Shown piece after piece: positions 1-5,350 of a stretch of DNA of 11,769 bases. Position numbers and translations under genes: made by a program. Location: contig DASUFH010000290.1 of NCBI GenBank assembly GCA_036274645.1, forward strand, positions 1-11,769, given 5' to 3'. Every line of letters starts with the position of its first letter. The stretch's first letter is position 1. This stretch comes from DASUFH01 sp036274645 (GTDB taxonomy: Bacteria; Acidobacteriota; Terriglobia; 20CM-2-55-15). The notes under the pieces were generated by a model, which saw only the letters and a program-made list of their open reading frames with translations, did no database searches and was not told the DNA's origin.

Positions 1-149
1 TTTTCCACAGGAAAACTCACCACTTCGTGACTGCGTCTTCGCTGATTTCCAGCGCCCGAATCCAGCGTCTTAAACACGCGCCGCGCGCGCTGCGATGGCA
101 CAGAAAGATTGGTTGCCGGGCCGCAACGCTTCGAGTATTCTCCCAGTCC

Positions 150-154
150 GGAGG
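150..154 (+). promoter_or_regulatory. Ribosome binding site of the small membrane protein gene
   Basis: A perfect GGAGG lies 6 nt before the ATG at 161. It decides the start: an upstream in-frame ATG at 95 has no comparable site and would add 22 residues that do not look like a membrane-protein N-terminus. Confidence 0.7.
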
Positions 155-160
155 TTGTTG

Positions 161-301
161 ATGCCTGACGTTTTGAAAGCGCTGAGCATAGCGGGAGTGA
201 TCCTGCTTGCCGTGGTGGTTTTTATTGTAATGATCTGCGTGACCGTCGTGAACCGCGGCGAAGCGGAAATGAAAAAGCACGGCGGCGGGCACGGGCACTA
301 G
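161..301 (+). CDS. Small single-span membrane protein with His-rich C-terminal tail (unknown function)
   Basis: This encodes 46 residues. Residues 7-30 form one strongly hydrophobic helix (Ala/Leu/Val/Ile-rich, with Cys26). A short polar tail follows with Arg32, Lys39 and Lys40, and it ends KKHGGGHGH. The positive tail suggests the C-terminus faces the cytoplasm by the positive-inside rule, which is inference. The three tail histidines could bind a metal. The ATG at 161 was chosen because GGAGG sits 6 nt upstream; an in-frame ATG at 95 is less likely. The gene runs towards accA, with only 27 nt between the two stop codons. I do not recognise a family. Small accessory subunits of membrane oxidases or transporters have this shape, but nothing here identifies a partner. 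The hydrophobic pattern plus good ribosome binding site make it a probable real gene. Confidence 0.6.
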   Translation: MPDVLKALSIAGVILLAVVVFIVMICVTVVNRGEAEMKKHGGGHGH

Positions 302-314
302 TCCGCACTCTTCC

Positions 315-328
315 GCCGGTTTTCCGGC
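315..328. terminator. Short hairpin between convergent stop codons
   Basis: GCCGG-TTTT-CCGGC is a 5-bp perfect stem with a 4-nt loop. It lies between the stop of the small membrane protein (301) and the stop of accA (329). Its position between convergent genes suits a bidirectional terminator, but there is no real T-run on either side and the stem is short. Confidence 0.3.
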
Positions 329-1132
329 TTACTCTCCGAAAACGCCCATCGCGCGGAACTTGGTGTACCGGCCGGAAAGAAGTTCTTCCGTCTTCATCGT
401 TGACAGTTCCGCCAGTTGCCGTTCCAGTGTTCTCGCCAGGGACTTGGCCATTGCGGTGTGACTGGTGTGCGCGCCGCCTTCCGGTTCGGGCACGATCTCA
501 TCAATCATCTGAAACTGCTTGAGATCTTCCGGGGTCAGCTTCAGCGCTTCGGCCGCCTCGGCGGCGTGTTGCTGGTCGCGCCACAGGATGGCGGAACAGC
601 TTTCCGGCGCAATCACCGAGTAGATGGACGCTTCGAGCATGTTCACCCGGTCCGCAACGCCGATCGCCAGCGCGCCACCCGACCCGCCTTCCCCGGTGAC
701 GGTCGCAATGATGGGAACCCGTAGCTGCGACATTTCCCGAAGGTTGACCGCAATGGCTTCCGCCTGCCCGCGCTCCTCGGCGTCAATCCCCGGGTACGCT
801 CCCGGCGTATCGATGAAGGTCAGAATCGGGCGGCCGAACTTCTCGGCCATCTTCATGACGCGAAGCGCCTTCCGGTAACCCTCCGGTTTGGGCATGCCAA
901 AGTTGCGGTACAGCTTCTGCTTGGTATCGCGTCCCTTCTGGTGTCCGATCAGGCAAACCGGCCGTTTCCGGAACATTCCAAACCCGGTAACAATCGCCGG
1001 ATCATCCGCGAAACCGCGATCGCCATGGATCTCGATGAAGTCCGCCGTGAGGTGCTCCACATAGTCCAGAAAATATGGACGTTGGGGATGACGGGCGAGT
1101 TGGACCTTCTCATAGGCCGAAAGGCTCTGCAT
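329..1132 (-). CDS. accA: Acetyl-CoA carboxylase carboxyltransferase subunit alpha (short form)
   Basis: With AccD this forms the carboxyltransferase that moves CO2 from carboxybiotin to acetyl-CoA, giving malonyl-CoA for fatty acid synthesis in the cytoplasm. The 267 residues match the AccA core: VQLARHPQRPYFLDY near 10-24, the GHQKGRDTK stretch near 63-71, RNFGMPKPEGYRKALR near 76-91, FIDTPGAYPG near 106-115, EERGQAEAIA near 119-128, the glycine-rich oxyanion segment GEGGSGGALAIG at 147-158, and EPEGGAH at 216-222. The start was set at 1132 because family similarity begins there; the reading frame is open to 1240, but those 36 residues look like junk. The protein lacks the roughly 50-60 residue helical N-terminus of E. 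coli and Bacillus AccA. It is last in the minus-strand cluster, separated from the previous gene by 183 nt, so it may have its own promoter. accD is not in the window. Confidence 0.95.
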   Translation of the reverse strand: MQSLSAYEKVQLARHPQRPYFLDYVEHLTADFIEIHGDRGFADDPAIVTGFGMFRKRPVCLIGHQKGRDTKQKLYRNFGMPKPEGYRKALRVMKMAEKFGRPILTFIDTPGAYPGIDAEERGQAEAIAVNLREMSQLRVPIIATVTGEGGSGGALAIGVADRVNMLEASIYSVIAPESCSAILWRDQQHAAEAAEALKLTPEDLKQFQMIDEIVPEPEGGAHTSHTAMAKSLARTLERQLAELSTMKTEELLSGRYTKFRAMGVFGE

Positions 1133-1157
1133 GACGCTGATGCCGCCCCGAGCAAGT

Positions 1158-1170
1158 CCGGGCGGCCCGG
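1158..1170. repeat. GC-rich palindrome upstream of accA
   Basis: CCGGGC-G-GCCCGG is a 6-bp inverted repeat around one central base. It is 25 nt upstream of the accA ATG and covers the start point predicted from the -10-like hexamer at 1173-1178. It could be an operator or part of the leader fold; the position is seen, the function is inference. Confidence 0.3.
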
Positions 1171-1172
1171 TG

Positions 1173-1178
1173 ATTCTA
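1173..1178 (-). promoter_or_regulatory. Candidate -10 element for accA
   Basis: Read on the minus strand this is TAGAAT, 5 of 6 matches to the sigma-70 -10 consensus, about 40 nt upstream of the accA ATG. No good -35 hexamer is seen at 16-18 nt spacing, so support is weak. A separate promoter would explain the 183-nt gap before accA in an otherwise tightly packed cluster. Confidence 0.25.
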
Positions 1179-1229
1179 GCGTAATGCGAAGAAGGAATGG
1201 AGGAAAAACCGGGAAACGCGGCGGAACAG

Positions 1230-1277
1230 CGCCCCAACAAGCAGACGGGGGCTCAACATGCTTCCGTAGTGCAAAGC
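1230..1277 (-). repeat. Dispersed repeat, copy A (between CoA-binding gene and accA)
   Basis: Read on the minus strand, this 48-nt stretch matches 8894-8941 (+) with 4 substitutions and 2 single-base indels. The shared core contains ATGTTGAG, then CCCCGTCTGCTTGT, then GGGGCG. In copy A the segment AGCCCCC can pair with GGGG-C-GCT across an 11-nt loop, and CGGAA can pair with TTCCG outside it (1262-1266 with 1223-1227). It begins 39 nt after the stop of the CoA-binding gene, in that gene's sense direction. It is not coding in any convincing frame. Confidence 0.7.
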
Positions 1278-1305
1278 CCGGCTCCTGTGGGTGAGGGCTT
1301 TGCAC
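1269..1305 (-). terminator. Strong hairpin downstream of CoA-binding gene
   Basis: An 11-bp perfect inverted repeat, GTGCAAAGCCC (1269-1279) and GGGCTTTGCAC (1295-1305), encloses a 15-nt loop. It begins 10 nt after the stop codon of the CoA-binding gene (1316). There is no T-run on the minus strand after it, so it is not a standard rho-independent terminator. It could still end or stabilise the upstream transcript, or be the first stem of the composite element that continues as dispersed repeat copy A, whose first bases overlap this hairpin. Confidence 0.5.
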
Positions 1306-1315
1306 GCTTCTTCGG

Positions 1316-1705
1316 TCAGATCAGGCGCATGTGTTCCTTCAGGATGCACCGGTCCATGACAACATCAAGGCCCGCCTGGCGCGCGCGTTCGGCGGCTTCT
1401 TCGTGGACGACCCCTTCCTGCATCCAGATCACTTTGGCGTGGCAGCGGATAGCCGACTCGACGACATCGGGAACGTATTCGGACCGCCGGAATATGTTGA
1501 CGATCTCAATCGGGTACGGCACATCCTCCAGTTTCGGATAGGCCTTTTCGCCGAGCACTTCCGTTTCGTTCGGATTGACGGGAATGATCCGGTAGCCCAC
1601 GTTCTGCATGAACCGGCTCACGCCATGGCTGGCGCGCCAGGCGTGGGAAGACAAACCGACGACCGCAATCGTCCCGTAGGTCTCCAGGATCTCTTTGATG
1701 CTCAT
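1316..1705 (-). CDS. CoA-binding domain protein (YccU-like)
   Basis: The 129-residue protein is a stand-alone Rossmann-type CoA-binding domain, related to the N-terminal domain of succinyl-CoA synthetase alpha and to E. coli YccU. Visible marks are the nucleotide-binding turn VVGLSSHAWRASHGVSRFM near 15-33, the beta strand and turn YRIIPVNPNE near 38-47, EKAYPKLEDVP at 53-63, VNIFRRSEYVPDVV near 69-82 and a conserved KVIWMQEGVV near 91-100. Its length equals the family norm. The biochemical role of these proteins is not settled; CoA binding is expected from the fold, not shown here. Its ATG overlaps the TGA of rluB as ATGA, so translation is probably coupled, though it also has its own AAGGAG 8 nt upstream (1714-1719). 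Confidence 0.88.
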   Translation of the reverse strand: MSIKEILETYGTIAVVGLSSHAWRASHGVSRFMQNVGYRIIPVNPNETEVLGEKAYPKLEDVPYPIEIVNIFRRSEYVPDVVESAIRCHAKVIWMQEGVVHEEAAERARQAGLDVVMDRCILKEHMRLI

Positions 1706-2466
1706 GCGCGCCGCTCCTTGCGTGTATGTCGCTCCGCCGCGCCGTAGTCCCGATAGAACCGGTCCACTTCACGGTCCGTCAGAAGCCGCCACGTTCCGGG
1801 CGCCAGCCGGGCGTCTTCCAGAAATCCGATGCGGATTCGGCGGAGTTTCTCAACGGGATGCCCGATCACGTGAAACATGCGACGGATCTGCTGGTTTCTA
1901 CCCTGATGGAGCGTCACCTCAAACCAGGGATTTTCCGGCAGCTTCCCCGCTTTAGGAACGGGAGTGATCTCGCTGGGCGCAAGCCGCTCGCCGTCGAGAA
2001 ACAGTCCGCGGCGCAATCGGTCGAGGTCCCGTTCCGCCGGTCGGCCGGAAACCTTCACCCGGTAAACCTTGGGAGCCGTTCCCGCCTGCGTCATGAATCG
2101 GGTAAATTCTCCATCGTTGGTCAGGATGATCAACCCCTCGGACGCAAAGTCGAGGCGCCCGACCGGATAGACCCGCTCGCGGAACTCCCCGCGCACGTAC
2201 TCCATGACCGTCGGCCGGCCCTCCGGATCGCGCGACGTGGACATGACATTTTTGGGCTTGTTGAGCAGCACGTAGATCATCCGCGCCGGCGGACGGATCT
2301 TCCGGCCGTCGACTGTGATGACATCGGTTGCCGGATCCGCTTTGGCGCCCAGTTCCATGACGGGCGCGCCGTTGACGGTGACCCGTCCTTCACGCATCAA
2401 CACCTCCGCCTGACGGCGCGAGGCGATTCCGGCGTGCGCCAGAATTTTTTGAAGCCGCTCCTGCAT
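1702..2466 (-). CDS. rluB: RluB-family rRNA pseudouridine synthase
   Basis: This 254-residue protein isomerises a uridine in rRNA to pseudouridine; by family resemblance the target is a 23S rRNA position such as the one modified by RluB. Residues 1-48 form an S4 RNA-binding domain (ERLQKILAHAGIASRRQAE, then GRVTVNG). The catalytic domain follows with YVLLNKPKNVMSTS near 65-78, the motif-II signature GRLDFASEGL at 103-112 where Asp106 is the expected catalytic nucleophile, and the late HQGRNQQIRRM segment at 187-197. Length matches the RluB/RsuA-like group. It lies 3 nt after scpB, an arrangement common in bacteria (scpA-scpB-rluB), and overlaps the next gene by 4 nt. Exact target specificity cannot be read from sequence; RluE/RluF-like activity is less likely. 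Confidence 0.93.
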   Translation of the reverse strand: MQERLQKILAHAGIASRRQAEVLMREGRVTVNGAPVMELGAKADPATDVITVDGRKIRPPARMIYVLLNKPKNVMSTSRDPEGRPTVMEYVRGEFRERVYPVGRLDFASEGLIILTNDGEFTRFMTQAGTAPKVYRVKVSGRPAERDLDRLRRGLFLDGERLAPSEITPVPKAGKLPENPWFEVTLHQGRNQQIRRMFHVIGHPVEKLRRIRIGFLEDARLAPGTWRLLTDREVDRFYRDYGAAERHTRKERRA

Positions 2467-2469
2467 GGC

Positions 2470-3120
2470 TTACGAAACGGGAGGCGTTTCTTCCGTTTCG
2501 TGTTCCATCACGAGCGGTTCGGCCATTGGCTGCGGTTCATCCAGCGGGAGTTCCGCCTGAATCGATTCCTCACCCGAGGACGCCTGACTCTTGATCAACT
2601 CTTCGAACTCTTCCATGCTCGGAAGTTCCCCGAGATCCTTGAGTCCGAAGTGAACCAGAAACTCCCGGGTGGTCGTATACAACATCGGGCGTCCCAGCAC
2701 CTCCTTGCGGCCGGCGGTCGCGACGAGCCTTTTGTCGAGAAGCGTCTTGATCACTCCGGTCGCCTGAACGCCGCGGATCTCCTGAATCTCCGGAATCGTC
2801 ACCGGCTGCTTGTAGGCGATCACGGCCAGTGTTTCCAGCGCCGCCAGCGACAGCCGCGTCGGCGGCGTCTGACTCTGGATGAAGTGCTTGAGCGCTTCAT
2901 GGTGTTCCGGCTTGGTCGAGAAACGCAGGCCTCCCGCCACTTCACGGACCTCGATACCGTGTTCGCCCTGACGGTACCGCTCGATCAAAAGCCGGCAGTG
3001 TTCCTCGATTTCCTCGCGGGTAGCGAACGGCAGCGCCTTGGCGATGGCGCCGACGGTCACCGGCTCCCGGGCGATGTAGACGATCGCTTCAAGCAGGGCT
3101 AAAAGATTGGGATAGCTCAT
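2470..3120 (-). CDS. scpB: Segregation and condensation protein B
   Basis: ScpB is the dimeric winged-helix (kite) subunit that binds the ScpA kleisin within the SMC-ScpAB condensin, which compacts and segregates the chromosome. The 216 residues show the first winged-helix region (LLALLEAIVYIAREPVTVGA near 6-25), the highly conserved SLAALETLAVIAYKQPVTIP at 91-110 followed by EIQEIRGV, and the second winged-helix end GRPMLYTTTREFLVHFGL near 143-160 with KDLGELP. An acidic, probably disordered tail follows (about 175-216). Its ATG lies 32 nt inside the end of scpA, a typical coupled arrangement, with no obvious ribosome binding site of its own. Pairing with scpA makes the assignment firm. Confidence 0.95.
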   Translation of the reverse strand: MSYPNLLALLEAIVYIAREPVTVGAIAKALPFATREEIEEHCRLLIERYRQGEHGIEVREVAGGLRFSTKPEHHEALKHFIQSQTPPTRLSLAALETLAVIAYKQPVTIPEIQEIRGVQATGVIKTLLDKRLVATAGRKEVLGRPMLYTTTREFLVHFGLKDLGELPSMEEFEELIKSQASSGEESIQAELPLDEPQPMAEPLVMEHETEETPPVS

Positions 3121-3838
3121 AGTCTGGATTCGCGAGAGCGTTGATCTCGCCGAAAGGTTTGTCCTGCGACAGGAAGATCGCTTTGAGGCGCGTCAACTCC
3201 AGCAGCGCCAGGAACGCGCAGATCACTCCGCGTTTCGTCGACACATCCGGCAGCGCGCGGCTCAACGAAAGCGGCCCGCGCGCAGCGGCAATTTTCTCGA
3301 AGAGGTAACCCATCATCTGTTCGATGGAAAACTCTTCGCGATTGACCTCCAGCGGCCGGCGCTGCTCGGCGCGCCGGATGATGTCACGGAAGGCCAGCAT
3401 CAGATCGTAAAGCGAAACCGTCAGCTGCCCCTCCCCCACGGCTCCTTCGTCGAACGGCAGCGGGCCCGGATTCGACCAGACGGCGTTTTCGATGGTTTCG
3501 CGCTGGTGGAGCATCTCGGCTGCGTTACGGAACCGCTCATACTCGAGTAGACGCCGCACCAGTTCCTGGCGCGGGTCTTCCTGCTCCTCCGGCGACGCGT
3601 CCGGATCCGGCGGCAGCAACATCTTCGACTTGATGTAGATAAGTTGCGCCGCAATCGCCAGGAACTCCGACGCCAGATCCACATCCATTTCCTGCATCAA
3701 ATGGAGATACGCCAGATACTGCTCGGTAACCTTCGCGATGGGAATGTCGTAAATGTCGATCTTCTGCTTGCGGATCATGTCCAGCAGCAGATCGAGCGGT
3801 CCCTCGTAGAGTGGCAGGCTGATTTTGAGCTCATCCAT
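3089..3838 (-). CDS. scpA: Segregation and condensation protein A (kleisin)
   Basis: ScpA bridges the two SMC heads and recruits ScpB, closing the condensin ring. The 249-residue protein begins with the kleisin N-terminal signature YEGPLDLLLDMIRKQKIDIY at 11-30, then PIAKVTEQYLAYL near 33-45 and ASEFLAIAAQLIYIKSKMLL near 56-75. The middle (about 80-165) is more variable and acidic, as is usual. The C-terminal winged-helix that contacts an SMC head is visible as FLALLELTRLKAIFLSQ near 209-225. Length is normal for the family. It follows trpS after 94 nt that contain two direct-repeat pairs, so a promoter or regulator could act there. The ATG at 3838 has only a weak purine-rich stretch upstream. 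Confidence 0.95.
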   Translation of the reverse strand: MDELKISLPLYEGPLDLLLDMIRKQKIDIYDIPIAKVTEQYLAYLHLMQEMDVDLASEFLAIAAQLIYIKSKMLLPPDPDASPEEQEDPRQELVRRLLEYERFRNAAEMLHQRETIENAVWSNPGPLPFDEGAVGEGQLTVSLYDLMLAFRDIIRRAEQRRPLEVNREEFSIEQMMGYLFEKIAAARGPLSLSRALPDVSTKRGVICAFLALLELTRLKAIFLSQDKPFGEINALANPDYELSQSFSPA

Positions 3839-3840
3839 TT

Positions 3841-3861
3841 TCTGTTCTTGGTCTGTTCTTG
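3841..3861. repeat. Tandem 10-bp direct repeat upstream of scpA
   Basis: TCTGTTCTTG occurs at 3841-3850 and again at 3852-3861, separated by one base. It lies 2 nt upstream of the scpA ATG (minus strand), so it covers the place where a ribosome binding site would be. On the sense strand the unit reads CAAGAACAGA. Confidence 0.6.
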
Positions 3862-3865
3862 CAGT

Positions 3866-3912
3866 CGTTTTCCGCGATCGTTGTGTTTTCCTGTGGCCGT
3901 TTTCCGCGATCG
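3866..3912. repeat. 15-bp direct repeat pair between trpS and scpA
   Basis: CGTTTTCCGCGATCG occurs at 3866-3880 and identically at 3898-3912, with start-to-start spacing of 32 bp, close to three helical turns. Each unit ends in the palindrome CGATCG. Same-face spacing upstream of scpA would suit a cooperative regulator, but a local duplication is equally possible. Confidence 0.6.
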
Positions 3913-3932
3913 GACACGGATGAAACCCGACG

Positions 3933-4922
3933 CTAGATCTTCATCGCTTCCCGAACTTCGCCCATCGTTTCGGCAGCCACGGCTCGCGCTTTATCCGCTC
4001 CCGCGGCCAGGATATCCCTGACGGCGTCGGGCCTCGCCTCAATTGCCTTGCGGCGCTCATAAATGGGAGCAGTCCGTTGCTGAATGCTTTCGAACAGCCA
4101 CCCCTTGCACTGGATGCATCCTATTCCGGCAGTGCGACAACCCCGGTCCACCTCGGCCATGCGTTCCGCGGTTGAAAATACTTTGTGATAGTCGCCTACC
4201 GGGCAGACATCCGGGTTTCCCGGGTCGGTCCGGCGGACGCGCGCCGGATCGGTCACCATCCCGCGAATGGTTTCCTTCATGACTTCGGGCTTTTCCGTCA
4301 GCGCAATGGTGTTGTTATAGCTCTTGCTCATCTTGCGGCCGTCGGTTCCCGGCAGGCGCGGCACCTCGGTCAGCAATGTGGCCGGTTCGGGAAACACGCG
4401 TCCATAGAGGTGATTGAAGCGGCGCGCAATCTCCCGTGTCAGTTCGATATGCGGCGCCTGGTCTTCACCGACCGGCACGGCATTGGCTTTGTAGATCAAA
4501 ACGTCGGCGGCCTGCAGCGTGGGATAACCCAGAAAACCGTAGGTATGCAGATCGCGTCCGGAGATCTCGCTCATCTGTTCCTTATAGGTCGGCACGCGTT
4601 CCAGCCATCCGAGCGGAGTGATCATGGAAAGCAGCAGGTGCAGCTCCGCGTGCTCCAGAACCCGGGACTGGACAAAGACGACGGAGCGCTCCGGATCGAT
4701 CCCTGCGGCCAGCCAGTCCATGGTGTTGTCGATGACGGCGCCCCGGATCTCCCCGGTCGACTCGTAGTTGGTCGTCAGCGCGTGCCAGTCGACGACGCAG
4801 TAGAAGCAGTCGTTCTCCTCCTGGAGACGCACCCAGTTGTCGAGCGCGCCGACCAGATGGCCGAGATGGAGCCGGCCGGTGGGCCGCATTCCGCTCAGTA
4901 TTCGCTGCCGTGCTCTCGTCAT
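3933..4922 (-). CDS. trpS: Tryptophanyl-tRNA synthetase with putative Fe-S cysteine motif
   Basis: This class I synthetase joins tryptophan to tRNA-Trp using ATP. Of 329 residues, the HIGH-type motif is TGRLHLGHLVGAL at 15-27, the GEDQ segment at 152-155 precedes HIELTREIARRFN, and the KMSKS loop is at 197-201. Cysteines 240, 262, 269 and 272 form C-x21-C-x6-C-x2-C in the anticodon-binding part. This closely matches the C-x22-C-x6-C-x2-C that holds a [4Fe-4S] cluster in Thermotoga maritima TrpRS; cluster binding here is inference. The ATG at 4922 was chosen because family similarity begins there; the frame stays open to 5030 without recognisable sequence. No clear ribosome binding site is seen. 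It follows cyaY by 70 nt on the same strand, which is suggestive given the Fe-S motif. Confidence 0.95.
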   Translation of the reverse strand: MTRARQRILSGMRPTGRLHLGHLVGALDNWVRLQEENDCFYCVVDWHALTTNYESTGEIRGAVIDNTMDWLAAGIDPERSVVFVQSRVLEHAELHLLLSMITPLGWLERVPTYKEQMSEISGRDLHTYGFLGYPTLQAADVLIYKANAVPVGEDQAPHIELTREIARRFNHLYGRVFPEPATLLTEVPRLPGTDGRKMSKSYNNTIALTEKPEVMKETIRGMVTDPARVRRTDPGNPDVCPVGDYHKVFSTAERMAEVDRGCRTAGIGCIQCKGWLFESIQQRTAPIYERRKAIEARPDAVRDILAAGADKARAVAAETMGEVREAMKI

Positions 4923-4992
4923 GCGCCCGGCATGGTAGCACGTTGAAATCGAGGGGACCGGACCAATTTCACGTCGTTGTCCCTTCGTCGCT

Positions 4993-5325
4993 TCAGAGTT
5001 CGATCGACACTCCGCCCAACTGATCACCAATCAGCCGGGCCACCAGCTTGTCCAGCGATTCGCCGGTCGACGCCAGCGCAAAACCTTCGCCGGCCCAGTC
5101 CAGCTTGAAGCTTCGTGAAAGAGCGGAGATCCAGATCTGACGGACGGGACTGTTCGGGCTGATCACGATCTTTTCAGAAACGGGTTCGCCGGTTTCCACC
5201 GTCAGAACGCCATTTTGAAACAGGACCTCGGCGTCGTAACGGTCGGCGATGACGCCAAGAGACCGATTGAGACGGTCGAGGGCGGCGTCGGCAGCGGTGC
5301 GAAATTCGGCTTCAGTAAGCGCCAT
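4993..5325 (-). CDS. cyaY: Frataxin-family iron donor protein CyaY
   Basis: CyaY/frataxin binds iron and modulates Fe-S cluster assembly on the IscS/IscU machinery. The 110-residue protein has the expected alpha-beta sandwich order: an N-terminal helix (ALTEAEFRTAADAALDRL near 2-19), strands with AEVLFQNGVLTVE near 32-44 and KIVISPNSP near 52-60, the family hallmark RQIWISALSRSFKLDW at 62-77 (compare QVWLATK...YHFD of E. coli CyaY), and a C-terminal helix SLDKLVARLIGDQLGG near 90-105. Length is close to E. coli CyaY (106). The ATG at 5325 was preferred to one at 5424, because the extra 33 residues overlap dapE and the promoter region and look non-coding. No Shine-Dalgarno is seen; a perfect TATAAT ends 9 nt upstream of the ATG, so the mRNA may be nearly leaderless. 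It leads the minus-strand gene cluster. Confidence 0.87.
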   Translation of the reverse strand: MALTEAEFRTAADAALDRLNRSLGVIADRYDAEVLFQNGVLTVETGEPVSEKIVISPNSPVRQIWISALSRSFKLDWAGEGFALASTGESLDKLVARLIGDQLGGVSIEL

Positions 5326-5350
5326 ACGGTCCGTATTATACAGGCTGCTT
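5326..5350. promoter_or_regulatory. Compact divergent promoter region cyaY / dapE
   Basis: Only 25 bp separate the two divergent start codons. On the minus strand a perfect TATAAT lies at 5335-5340, with a weak -35-like TTAGCT at 17-nt spacing (5358-5363). On the plus strand the same bases read TATTAT (5334-5339, 5 of 6), with a weak TTCAGT at 5311-5316. Predicted start points are within about 3-5 nt of each ATG. Either or both genes may be transcribed from this shared element. Confidence 0.45.

Noticed and set aside
1..16. TTTTCC-ACA-GGAAAA palindrome at the window edge, sharing CCACAGGAAAA with the minus strand at 3886-3896
   Set aside because: An 11-base match between two places is expected by chance many times in a window of this size, and the palindrome is short and cut by the edge.
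1..161. Plus-strand frame open from the window edge to a TGA overlapping the ATG of the small membrane protein (TGATG)
   Set aside because: The translation is rich in Arg, His, Ser and Cys, resembles no protein, and looks like out-of-frame GC-rich DNA. The overlap could be chance; without upstream sequence I cannot call a gene.
17..298. Minus-strand 93-codon open frame opposite the small membrane protein
   Set aside because: Most of it is the complement of the better supported plus-strand gene; it has odd composition (His/Arg/Gln-rich) and no family match.
1726..3102. 458-codon plus-strand open frame
   Set aside because: It is antisense to rluB and scpB, both recognised families with conserved motifs. 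Its Arg/His-rich composition is typical of a shadow in GC-rich DNA.
4941..4973. Imperfect inverted repeat (CGTTGAAAT with ATTTCACG) between cyaY and trpS, considered as a trp leader or T-box
   Set aside because: Eight pairs with a bulge and a 16-nt loop in a 70-nt gap is too little for a T-box, which needs a long leader and specifier loop, and no terminator/antiterminator pair is present.
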